A stretch of 64,000 nucleotides of DNA from Primorskyibacter flagellatus (lineage in GTDB: Bacteria; Pseudomonadota; Alphaproteobacteria; Rhodobacterales; Rhodobacteraceae): NCBI RefSeq assembly GCF_014638275.1, contig NZ_BMFJ01000002.1, positions 1 through 64,000 of the forward strand, read 5' to 3'. The notes under the pieces were generated by a model, which did not search any database, had not been told where the DNA came from, and saw only the letters and a list, made by a program, of their open reading frames with translations. The translations under genes and the position numbers were made by a program. Shown here in pieces: positions 1-7,213 of the stretch; the first letter of the stretch is position 1, and every line of letters starts with the position of its first letter.

Positions 1-63
1 GGCTATCGCCCTCCGGTTCCCGAAACCATCGTCCCGATGGACCGAAAGCCGGTCATGCACTAA
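1..63 (+). CDS. IS3-like transposase, C-terminal end only
   Basis: Frame 1 reads through 20 residues to a TAA at 61-63. The peptide begins GYRPPVPE and ends KPVMH. A GYRPPAPE-like stretch near the C-terminus is characteristic of IS3-family OrfB (DDE integrase) transposases. The catalytic domain lies to the left of the window, so activity cannot be judged. The stop codon is about 34 bp from the inferred element end, as expected for such elements. Confidence 0.55.
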   Translation, partial: GYRPPVPETIVPMDRKPVMH

Positions 64-97
64 CACTACAACTGGACCACTCAGGTGGGGCTGATCA
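1..97 (+). mobile_element. right end of an IS3-like insertion sequence (partial)
   Basis: The window opens inside an insertion sequence. Bases 1-63 encode a transposase C-terminus, and the element appears to end at about base 97. Read on the minus strand, the outer end starts TGATCAGCCCC, which resembles an IS3-family terminal inverted repeat; this resemblance is from memory and was not checked. The methyltransferase coding sequence on the other strand loses its family-like sequence exactly here. The left end and the target duplication lie outside the window. Confidence 0.6.
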
Positions 98-455
98 AGA
101 TGAAATTGAGTGGCCGCTTGACGCGCAAAATGTCGTGCACCTTGAAGAAGAGATTACCCTGATTTGTGTCTTTAAAGCCCAGCTGGTCTCCTGCTTTAGA
201 GAACGGTTGGCAAGGAAAGCCTGCAGTAAGTACGTGGTGATCGGGCACATTGAGGGCTATGATTTCGTCGCTGCTCAACTCATTGAGGTCACCCCAAGCA
301 TCGACACCGAAATTGACCTTATAGAGGGCCTTCAGTTTAGGCTCCCTCTCTGCAGCGAACACACCACGCCCGTCCAACTCCTCGAGCGCGACGTGAAAGC
401 CACCCAGCCCAGCGAAGAGGTCGACAAAATGAAATGCCTCTTCACTGGTTCCCAT
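81..455 (-). pseudogene. DNA (cytosine-5) methyltransferase, truncated by an IS
   Basis: This is the N-terminal third of a C5 methyltransferase. The start at 455 is supported by a strong GGAGGAGG ribosome site just upstream. Motif I is visible as DLFAGLGGF, which binds S-adenosylmethionine, and motif IV as GFPCQPFSKAG, which carries the catalytic cysteine. Family members run to 300-400 residues, but this reading frame ends after 124. The family-like sequence stops at NFIL, where FILENV would be expected, and the last residues are encoded by the IS terminus. Target-recognition and later motifs are missing, so the product should be inactive. It may be the remnant of a restriction-modification system. 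Confidence 0.85.
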
Positions 456-1250
456 ATTTTTGCCTCCTCCGTCTCTGCCTGATTGGGCGAGATTTCTCAT
501 GATTTGCTCAATTATTTACATAGCCCCACTTCATGTGGTATGTCCAACGGTCTGTTGATCACTACGCGGACTTTGCTGTGCCTCCCGGAATCTCTCTTCC
601 ACGAGGAACTAGAGTCTGGCCCAATCCGCCCTTTCTTCTGGTGCGGTGGAATACAAAATAACTCCGAAACTTGATCGCTTCGGCCTGGTCAGCAAGAAGC
701 GAAGGTTCGATTTCTGTTCCTTCTCGCCGAACGCCACCTGCGTCGAAGTGCTCAGGTCTCGGCTCCAGAAAATGCTTCTTTTTCAACGCCCTATAAGAAA
801 TTCACCAAATGGCAGAAGTCATGAGGTTCAGAGAAAAGCTCGCCGAGAGAACGGATTTTGTGCCGATTGCTGGCACGTTGGTGTTCAGCCGGTTCTGCAA
901 ACCCCTTTGAAAACGCGGAAAAATCCGGCCGCAGCCGGATCGAGAGAACGCTTTCGCGGGGGCAAGTGGCGGAGGGAATGAGTCATCGAAAATCTCGGCT
1001 CGGAGTCCCGCAGTCATGCGCTGGCAGAACTGCACGAGATCGCTCGTCTCCAAGCGATTATTGATCGTTTTCTCTCGGTTGCGTCCATTCGGAACTTCCC
1101 AAAACCGGGGCGCTGATCCCCGCTCGAATTCCCCGCTGTCGCCAAACCAGACGCAATGCGCGGACTTGCGCAACTAACTGACTTGCCTCGCATTTTTTTC
1201 ACGCCTTCGTTCGAACGCAACCAAACCGAGTTGCTCGAATGGAGGACGAC
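456..1250. other. non-coding stretch between the methyltransferase remnant and the HTH gene
   Basis: About 800 bp without a convincing gene. The open frames here have no recognisable motifs and overlap each other on both strands. The one structured item is the left copy of a diverged direct repeat at 897-974. The stretch may be decayed junction DNA at the edge of the island. Confidence 0.5.
897..974 (+). repeat. left copy of diverged direct repeat (candidate island att remnant)
   Basis: An 18-bp block, GCAAACCCCTTTGAAAAC (897-914), and a 10-bp block, AGTGGCGGAG (965-974), recur in the same order and orientation at 63889-63906 and 63958-63967. Spacing is nearly identical, 68 and 69 bp between block starts. 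At the right end the second block is the 3' end of a tRNA-Ser plus two flanking bases. The sequence between the blocks is diverged. Confidence 0.6.
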
Positions 1251-1454
1251 ATGAAACGGAACTGCATGACTCAAAAGGAACTCGCCGATCGCTGGACCAT
1301 CTCGCATCGCACCCTGGAGCGGTGGCGGTGGGCTGGTGAAGGCCCGGCATACATGAAGCTCGGCGGACGCGTCGTGTACCGCGTCAGCGACGTCGAGGCG
1401 TTCGAACAAGAGGTCATTCACTCCACGGCTGACCAGCGGATCGCCGCGTCCTGA
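1251..1454 (+). CDS. small excisionase-like helix-turn-helix protein
   Basis: A 67-residue DNA-binding protein of the MerR/AlpA-excisionase type. The HTH and wing are visible as TQKELADRW, then HRTLERWRW, then the turn KLGGRVVYR. Start: ATG 1251 is chosen because the ATG at 1239 overlaps the GGAGGA ribosome site at 1241-1246. It is closely similar to the protein at 52295-52501, with nearly identical central cores. Its position just ahead of the BREX regulator suggests an island excisionase or an extra regulator; which of these is unknown. Confidence 0.75.
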   Translation: MKRNCMTQKELADRWTISHRTLERWRWAGEGPAYMKLGGRVVYRVSDVEAFEQEVIHSTADQRIAAS

Positions 1455-1528
1455 CGCCATTCCCGACCTCTCGAATGCGCGTAACGCTCCAACGCTCTGA
1501 TTTACGACGCATTTCGATTGCGCCACCT

Positions 1529-1604
1529 TCCCGGCTCGGCTAGCCTCAGATCAGGCCCAGTAAATGGGCGCGCATAGTTAACGTGCGCATCGCCCGAGCC
1601 GGGA
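1529..1604 (+). promoter_or_regulatory. candidate operator/promoter region of the BREX operon
   Basis: An 11-bp perfect inverted repeat (TCCCGGCTCGG at 1529-1539 and its complement at 1594-1604) encloses a second imperfect palindrome at 1570-1588 (GCGCA and TGCGC arms around GTTAAC). Both lie immediately upstream of the WYL regulator gene. BrxR-type regulators are known to bind inverted repeats upstream of their own operon, so this is a reasonable autoregulatory site. No clear -35/-10 pair was identified. Confidence 0.4.
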
Positions 1605-1611
1605 GAGCGTG

Positions 1612-2502
1612 ATGGAGAACGACAGGTCGGAACTTCGCTGGGGCGTCGAGCAGCGCCTCGAGTTCATAGAGTTCCGCCTGTTCTGGGAGGGGCATGTGAA
1701 CCGCAGCGATTTGATGGACCAGTTCGGGGTCTCGGTGAACCAAGCGTCCACCGACCTGAACCGCTACATCGGCTTCGCCCCGGACAACATGGTCTACGAC
1801 AAGAGCGCGCGGACCTATGTCCGCGGCTCAGGCTTCAAGCCGCACTTCCTCGAGCCCGACGCCAGCCGCTATCTCGCCCAGCTGCGCTCGGTCGCGGACG
1901 GGATCCTCGACCGCGAGGACTCCTGGATCGCCGATCTCCCGCCCTATGCGGCCGCCCCGACGCCGTTGCGCGGCGTCAATCCGGTGACGCTCCGCTCTGT
2001 GGTCGGCGCCATCCGTCGGTCAGAGGCGATCGAGGTGAAGTACCAGTCCCTGTCCAGCCCGGACCCGCGCTGGCGCTGGATCGAGCCCCACGCCACCGCC
2101 TTCGACGGCTTCCGCTGGCACACGCGGGCGTTCTGCCTGATCGACAACGCGTTCAAGGACTTCCTGCTCTCACGGATCCTCGACATCCGCGGATCGCGGG
2201 AGAGCGAAACGTCGGCCGACGAAGATCGCGACTGGCACTCCGAAGTCACTCTGGAAGTCGGCCCCCACCCCGACCTCGCCGACACGCAGGCGAAAGTCAT
2301 CGCGCTCGACTACGGGATGCGGGCCGGCAAGGCGAAGATCAAAGTCCGGAAGGCGTTGCTGTACTACGCGCTCAGGCGTCTCGGGCTTGATACGGACCCA
2401 GCCGCCAGGAAGCCGCAGGATCAGCAGATCGTTCTTCTGAATGCAGCTGAACTGGGTGAAGGCACTGTCCCGACTGCGGGCGCGATGGCGCAGGAGGGTT
2501 GA
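1612..2502 (+). CDS. brxR: WYL-domain transcriptional regulator of BREX (BrxR-like)
   Basis: A 296-residue regulator with an N-terminal winged HTH at roughly residues 10-60 (SDLMDQFGVSVNQASTDL) and a WYL-type ligand-sensing domain after about residue 130 (IEVKYQSLSS, then WRWIEPHATAFDGFRWHTRAFC). This layout matches BrxR-type regulators, which repress BREX and other defence operons. ATG 1612 is preferred over GTG 1609 because of a GGGAG site at 1601-1605. The gene ends 2 bp before brxF, and the inverted repeats at 1529-1604 lie directly upstream. BrxR identity is inferred from domain order and position. Confidence 0.85.
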   Translation: MENDRSELRWGVEQRLEFIEFRLFWEGHVNRSDLMDQFGVSVNQASTDLNRYIGFAPDNMVYDKSARTYVRGSGFKPHFLEPDASRYLAQLRSVADGILDREDSWIADLPPYAAAPTPLRGVNPVTLRSVVGAIRRSEAIEVKYQSLSSPDPRWRWIEPHATAFDGFRWHTRAFCLIDNAFKDFLLSRILDIRGSRESETSADEDRDWHSEVTLEVGPHPDLADTQAKVIALDYGMRAGKAKIKVRKALLYYALRRLGLDTDPAARKPQDQQIVLLNAAELGEGTVPTAGAMAQEG

Positions 2503-2504
2503 GG

Positions 2505-2963
2505 ATGATCGACAGGCTCGACCGCGTCGTCGAAGACATTTCGACAGTGCACAGCAAGTTGGTCCTGCTGATCGGGGAGCCAGGAGCCGGAAAGAGCAAG
2601 CTGCTCTGTCAGCTTGCAGAGCGAAGAGCGGCTCCTATCCTAAACGTTGGAGCGGCCCTCGGTCGCGAATTGCTTACGGTGCCGCGTGCGCGACGGCATC
2701 TTCACGTTGCCGAAATATTCAGACGCCTTGCGGATGATCTTTCGAGCCAAAGGATTCTGACAGTCGACAACATCGAGCTGCTCTTCGACCGGACGCTAAA
2801 GCTCAGTCCGCTCGACCTGCTCAGGCGACAAGCTCAGTCACGTCGGATCATCGCTGTGTGGCCTGGAGGAATGCGGGACAATCGCCTCACGTATGCCGAG
2901 ACGGGACACCCAGAACATCAGGACTACGCCATCGACGGCCTGGTCCCATTCATTGTGCATTGA
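2505..2963 (+). CDS. brxF: BREX type 3 protein BrxF (small P-loop ATPase)
   Basis: A 152-residue protein with a Walker A motif near the N-terminus (LLIGEPGAGKSKLL) and a plausible Walker B segment (ILTVDNIELLFD). BrxF is the small ATPase that begins the type 3 BREX core, and both size and position fit. ATG 2505 is preferred over TTG 2499 because AGGAGGG at 2492-2498 is spaced correctly for it. Translation is probably coupled to brxR, whose stop is 2 bp upstream. Its biochemical role in BREX is not well defined. Confidence 0.8.
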   Translation: MIDRLDRVVEDISTVHSKLVLLIGEPGAGKSKLLCQLAERRAAPILNVGAALGRELLTVPRARRHLHVAEIFRRLADDLSSQRILTVDNIELLFDRTLKLSPLDLLRRQAQSRRIIAVWPGGMRDNRLTYAETGHPEHQDYAIDGLVPFIVH

Positions 2964-2977
2964 AAGGGGGACGAGGG

Positions 2978-5900
2978 ATGTCGATGCGTTATGGCGATCT
3001 CATTCAGTTCGAGCCGATTGAATCGGTTATCCAGCTTCTGGACGCCAATCGCCCAGATGAGGCCAAGAAGCTGGTTTCGACCTACGTGATTTCTGACGAT
3101 ATGGCTGAGCGGATTGCCAAGCTCATGATCCCTCAGCTTTCGTTCGACGAGGGCGTGGACCACAAGGGCGTACTGGTCGTCGGCAACTACGGGACAGGTA
3201 AGTCGCACCTGATGTCCGTTCTTTCGCTGGTGGCGGAGGATGCAGACTACGTCCAGATGATCCATCACCCAAAGGTGGCTGAGGCCGCTAAAGCGATCGC
3301 GGGGAAGTTCAAAGTCCATCGGATCGAGATCTCAAGCCAGATGTCGTTGCGTGACATCATCACGCAGCAGCTGGAGGTCTTTCTCGAGAAGGAAGGCGTA
3401 ATCTATTCCTTCCCGCCGGCCGACAAGGTGATCAACAACAAGGCCGCCTTCGAAGAGATGATGGCGGCGTTTGCCGAGGTGCACCCGAACCACGGCGTTC
3501 TGCTGGTGGTGGATGAGTTCCTCGAATACTTGCGTTCGCGCAAAGATCACGACCTTGTTCTCGATCTGTCGTTCCTGCGCGAGATTGGTGAGGTCACCAA
3601 GCACCTCCGCTTCCGCTTCGTCGCAGGCGTTCAAGAGGCCATCTTCGACAGCAGCCGCTTCCAGCATGTTGCGGATAGTCTTCGTCGAGTGAAGGATCGG
3701 TTCACGCAGGTGCTACTTGCTCGGCAAGACGTCAGCTTCGTCGTGGCCGAACGGCTCCTGAAGAAGACGTCGGATCAGCAAAACAAGATCCGCGCGTACC
3801 TCACGCCGTTCGCCAAGTTCTACGGATCCATGAACGAGCGCATGGACGAGTACGTTCGGCTGTTTCCGGTCCATCCTGACTACATCGGAACATTCGAGAG
3901 ACTTGTCTTCACCGAGAAGCGCGGCGCCCTCGTCACACTCCGAGACCAGATTCAAGCTGTGCTCGAGCAGGAAGTTCCCGAGGATCGGCCAGGCCTTATT
4001 GGCTACGACAAGTTCTGGGATACGGTAACGTCAAACTCGGTTCTACGAGCTGATGCGAACATCGGACCCGTGCTCAAGGTATCGGAAGTCCTGTCAGAAC
4101 GGGTGAAGAAGGCGTTCACGCGTCCTGCCTATAAGGCAATGGCCTTGAGGATCATTGATGGTCTCTCAGTCCATCGCTTGACCACAGGCGGTGACATCTA
4201 CGTGCCCGTCGGCCCAACGGCTGAAGAACTTCGAGACACGTTGTGCTTGTTCCAGCCTGGCATTGAAGACATGGGAGGTGATCCGTCCGATGATCTGTTG
4301 ACCGCCGTGCAGACCACGCTCCGGGAGACGCTGAAAACGGTCAACGGGCAGTTCATCTCGAAGGCGCCGGACACTGAGCAGTACTATCTCGATCTGAAAA
4401 AGGACGTCGATTACGACGCTCAGATCGAGAAGCGCGCCGAAGCGCTGTCAGAGGACTCGCTTGATCGTGCCTACTTCGGTGCGATCCGCCAGCTCATGGA
4501 GCGGACAGACGAGTCCAGCTATGTGACCGGTCACCAGATCTGGCAGTATCAGATCGAGTGGCAGGAGCGCCGGGTCGAGCGTATCGGTTACCTCTTTTTC
4601 GGCGCGCCGAATGATCGACCAACGGCTCAGCCAGAACGCGACTTCTACCTCTACTTCATTCAGCCGTTCGATCCGCCCCGCTTCCGTGATGACCACAAAG
4701 CGGATGAAGTCTTCTTCCGGCTGAAGGAGCCCGACGACAGCATAAGGCGCCTTCTCAGGTTCTATGCAGCTGCGCAGGAACTGGCGTCGACCGCGAGCGG
4801 AGGCGCGAAGTCGGTGTATCTCGACAAGGCTCGAGATGCCTTGCGCGACATGAGCAAATGGCTTCAGGAGAAACAGCTCGAAGCATTCGAGGTCACCTAC
4901 CAAGGCAAGTCGAAGTCGCTGCGCGACTGGACGAAAGGCATCTCCCTTCGAGAGAAGGCGCGCTTGGGGCCAGACGAGCGCATCAACTTCCGGGATGTGG
5001 TTAACGTCATTGCTGGGGTCGCTCTGAATAGCCGCTTCGCCGATATGGCACCCGAGTATCCGACCTTCTCTGCGTTGATCACCGAGGCCAACAGAAAGCA
5101 GCTGGTCGGAAACGCGCTTCGTGCGCTGGCCGGAGGCACGAGAACGAAGGACGCGGTGGTCATCCTCGACGGCCTCGAAATGCTCGACGGGGATCGCATC
5201 GATCCGACCCAGTCTCGATATGTCCAGGATGTGCTCGCTCGCCTCAAGTCCAAGGGGCATGGGCAAGTACTGAACCGCGGCGAACTCCTGAGTGGCGATG
5301 CCGACGTCGAGTACTTTGCGCCGGTCAAATTTCGCATGGAACCCGACCTGCTGGTCACCGTGCTTGGCGGGCTCGTCTATTCGGGCGATATCGTGCTCGC
5401 GATCACAGGCGATAAGATCGACTCCAGTAAGATCACCCTGCTGGCCGAGCGCCCGCTCGACGAGCTGCGGCATTTCAAGCACGTCGAAGCGCCAAAAGAA
5501 ATTAACGTCGCGGTCCTTCGGTCACTGTTCCAGCTCCTGGAACTTCCGCCTGGCCTCGCGCAGAAGGCGACGCAGGGATCCGATGAGCCCGTCATGGCGC
5601 TGCAGGAGGAAGTCAACAAGCTGACAAAGCGCGTCCTCGGCGCGACGACCGACATGGCAAACCGCCTCAGCTTCTGGGGTCAGCCCCTGCTCCGCGAGGA
5701 GGAGATCCGTGACTGGCGCACGAAGCTCGACGCGCTCAAGGCATTCTCCGAGAGCCTGGCGCCCTACAACACCGTCGGGAAGCTGAAGAACCTGCGCATC
5801 GGGTCCGACGACATCGCGGCGCAGAAGAAAAACCTCGAGGTGCTGAACTCGGCTGAGGGCCTGATGACCCTGATCGGCGAACTGGGCAGCACCGCGAGCT

Positions 5901-6709
5901 ATCTCGGCCAAGCGGAGATGGTGCTGCCCGCCGACCATGCGTGGGTGAAGCAGGCGCAATGCACACGCAAGCAGGTGCTCGACAAGCTCGCCGCCGAACG
6001 CACGGACCGGAACGCGGCCGAGTACCGTCAGACGCTCAACCAGCTGAAGAAGGACTACGTGAAGGCCTACGTCGCGCTGCATAGCAAGGCGCGCCTCGGC
6101 GTCTCGGAGGACAAGACCAAGAACGCCATGCGGAAGGATCCGCGCCTGGTCGCGATGCGGGCGCTGGCCGGCATTTCGCTGATGCCGACCAGTCAGCTCA
6201 CGAGCTTCGAAGAGAAACTCGACAAGCTGAAGAGCTGCGCCTCGCTCGTCGACTCCGAACTCTCGGCGTCAACGGTCTGCCCGCACTGCAACTTCCGCCC
6301 CGCGAACGAACAAGGCGACCTGCTCCCGGCGGCGAATGTCCTCAAGCAGCTTGACGACGAGCTCGACCGGCTGCTCGAAGGCTGGGTGCTGACGCTCGTC
6401 GACAACCTCGAGGATCCGATCATCCAGTCGAACTTCGAACTGCTGAAGGACACGTCGCGCAGGATCGTGACCGGCTTCGCCGAGACAAAGACCCTGCCCG
6501 AGATGGTGACGCCCGAGTTCATAGCTGCCGTTCAGGAAGCGCTGTCGGGACTGGAAAAAATCAGCGTAGCCCAAGATGACATCAGGAAGGCACTGCTCCA
6601 GGGCGGATCGCCGGCAACGCCCGAGGATCTGCGCAAGCGGTTCGAGGCGTTCCTGACAGACCGCTGCAAGGGCAAGGACACGACCAAGCTGCGCTTCGTG
6701 GTCGAGTGA
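2978..6709 (+). CDS. brxC: BREX protein BrxC (large P-loop ATPase, PglY-type)
   Basis: A 1243-residue ATPase, the usual size for BrxC/PglY. Walker A is GNYGTGKS at residues 69-76, and Walker B is GVLLVVDE ending at residue 180. A Cys-pair motif (CPHCNF) lies late in the protein. BrxC is a core BREX component required for defence in characterised systems. ATG 2978 is chosen, although the frame is open further upstream, because it follows a GGGGGACGAGGG purine run and lies 14 bp after the brxF stop. GC content rises towards the 3' end of the gene. Confidence 0.9.
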   Translation: MSMRYGDLIQFEPIESVIQLLDANRPDEAKKLVSTYVISDDMAERIAKLMIPQLSFDEGVDHKGVLVVGNYGTGKSHLMSVLSLVAEDADYVQMIHHPKVAEAAKAIAGKFKVHRIEISSQMSLRDIITQQLEVFLEKEGVIYSFPPADKVINNKAAFEEMMAAFAEVHPNHGVLLVVDEFLEYLRSRKDHDLVLDLSFLREIGEVTKHLRFRFVAGVQEAIFDSSRFQHVADSLRRVKDRFTQVLLARQDVSFVVAERLLKKTSDQQNKIRAYLTPFAKFYGSMNERMDEYVRLFPVHPDYIGTFERLVFTEKRGALVTLRDQIQAVLEQEVPEDRPGLIGYDKFWDTVTSNSVLRADANIGPVLKVSEVLSERVKKAFTRPAYKAMALRIIDGLSVHRLTTGGDIYVPVGPTAEELRDTLCLFQPGIEDMGGDPSDDLLTAVQTTLRETLKTVNGQFISKAPDTEQYYLDLKKDVDYDAQIEKRAEALSEDSLDRAYFGAIRQLMERTDESSYVTGHQIWQYQIEWQERRVERIGYLFFGAPNDRPTAQPERDFYLYFIQPFDPPRFRDDHKADEVFFRLKEPDDSIRRLLRFYAAAQELASTASGGAKSVYLDKARDALRDMSKWLQEKQLEAFEVTYQGKSKSLRDWTKGISLREKARLGPDERINFRDVVNVIAGVALNSRFADMAPEYPTFSALITEANRKQLVGNALRALAGGTRTKDAVVILDGLEMLDGDRIDPTQSRYVQDVLARLKSKGHGQVLNRGELLSGDADVEYFAPVKFRMEPDLLVTVLGGLVYSGDIVLAITGDKIDSSKITLLAERPLDELRHFKHVEAPKEINVAVLRSLFQLLELPPGLAQKATQGSDEPVMALQEEVNKLTKRVLGATTDMANRLSFWGQPLLREEEIRDWRTKLDALKAFSESLAPYNTVGKLKNLRIGSDDIAAQKKNLEVLNSAEGLMTLIGELGSTASYLGQAEMVLPADHAWVKQAQCTRKQVLDKLAAERTDRNAAEYRQTLNQLKKDYVKAYVALHSKARLGVSEDKTKNAMRKDPRLVAMRALAGISLMPTSQLTSFEEKLDKLKSCASLVDSELSASTVCPHCNFRPANEQGDLLPAANVLKQLDDELDRLLEGWVLTLVDNLEDPIIQSNFELLKDTSRRIVTGFAETKTLPEMVTPEFIAAVQEALSGLEKISVAQDDIRKALLQGGSPATPEDLRKRFEAFLTDRCKGKDTTKLRFVVE

Positions 6710-6743
6710 AGTTTGGCTCAGTACAACGACGAGGAAACCCAAT

Positions 6744-7166
6744 ATGACAGTAAAAAATGCCAAACACTTGTGGTTCGAAGCTGGCGATATGTCTGGAGGT
6801 TCTCGGAACCAAGTGGAGTTCTCCGATGGTCTTGTGGAATTTTTTGATGACGATTCCAGAAGTTCTGGCCAGGTATTCGTTGCTTACGACAGCAAAACTA
6901 AAGCGTATTGCCCGCTCGCAAATCGAGGTAAGGACTATGGTCAATGGTCCAATATTTGGAGACTCGGATTAATTACGGAAGATAAGGGAGGTCAGTCCTA
7001 CCCAGGAAAGATAATCCATCTTGAGAAAAAGATCATAGGAAAGCGTTTCGTATACGTGATTGAAGTTCTTGAACCTAATTCTGCTGAACACAAGTCACTT
7101 TTGGCAAACTCCAGCCAGACAGGAGTAACCGGAGGGGCGGAAGGAAGGACCTTCGGTTACTGGTAG
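6744..7166 (+). CDS. uncharacterised 140-residue protein inside the BREX operon
   Basis: Not a known BREX core component. It begins with a GAGGAAA-type ribosome site 34 bp after brxC and ends 47 bp before pglX, so it is probably co-transcribed. The protein is soluble, with no signal peptide or membrane segment. The centre is mixed aromatic and basic (KDYGQWSNIWRLGL) and the C-terminus is Gly-rich. I do not recognise the family. Its base composition is clearly more AT-rich than the flanking brxC end and matches the 5' part of pglX, which suggests it arrived together with that segment. A modulator or anti-toxicity partner for the methyltransferase is possible but unproven. Confidence 0.7.
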   Translation: MTVKNAKHLWFEAGDMSGGSRNQVEFSDGLVEFFDDDSRSSGQVFVAYDSKTKAYCPLANRGKDYGQWSNIWRLGLITEDKGGQSYPGKIIHLEKKIIGKRFVYVIEVLEPNSAEHKSLLANSSQTGVTGGAEGRTFGYW

Positions 7167-7213
7167 GACCCCTACCGCAACCGATCGGTGCGACCTTCAA
7201 TTGGGAGTAAATA

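Noticed and set aside
646..1173. Several 100-170 codon open frames on both strands between the MTase remnant and the HTH gene
   Set aside because: They overlap one another, show no motifs and look like chance frames in GC-rich DNA.
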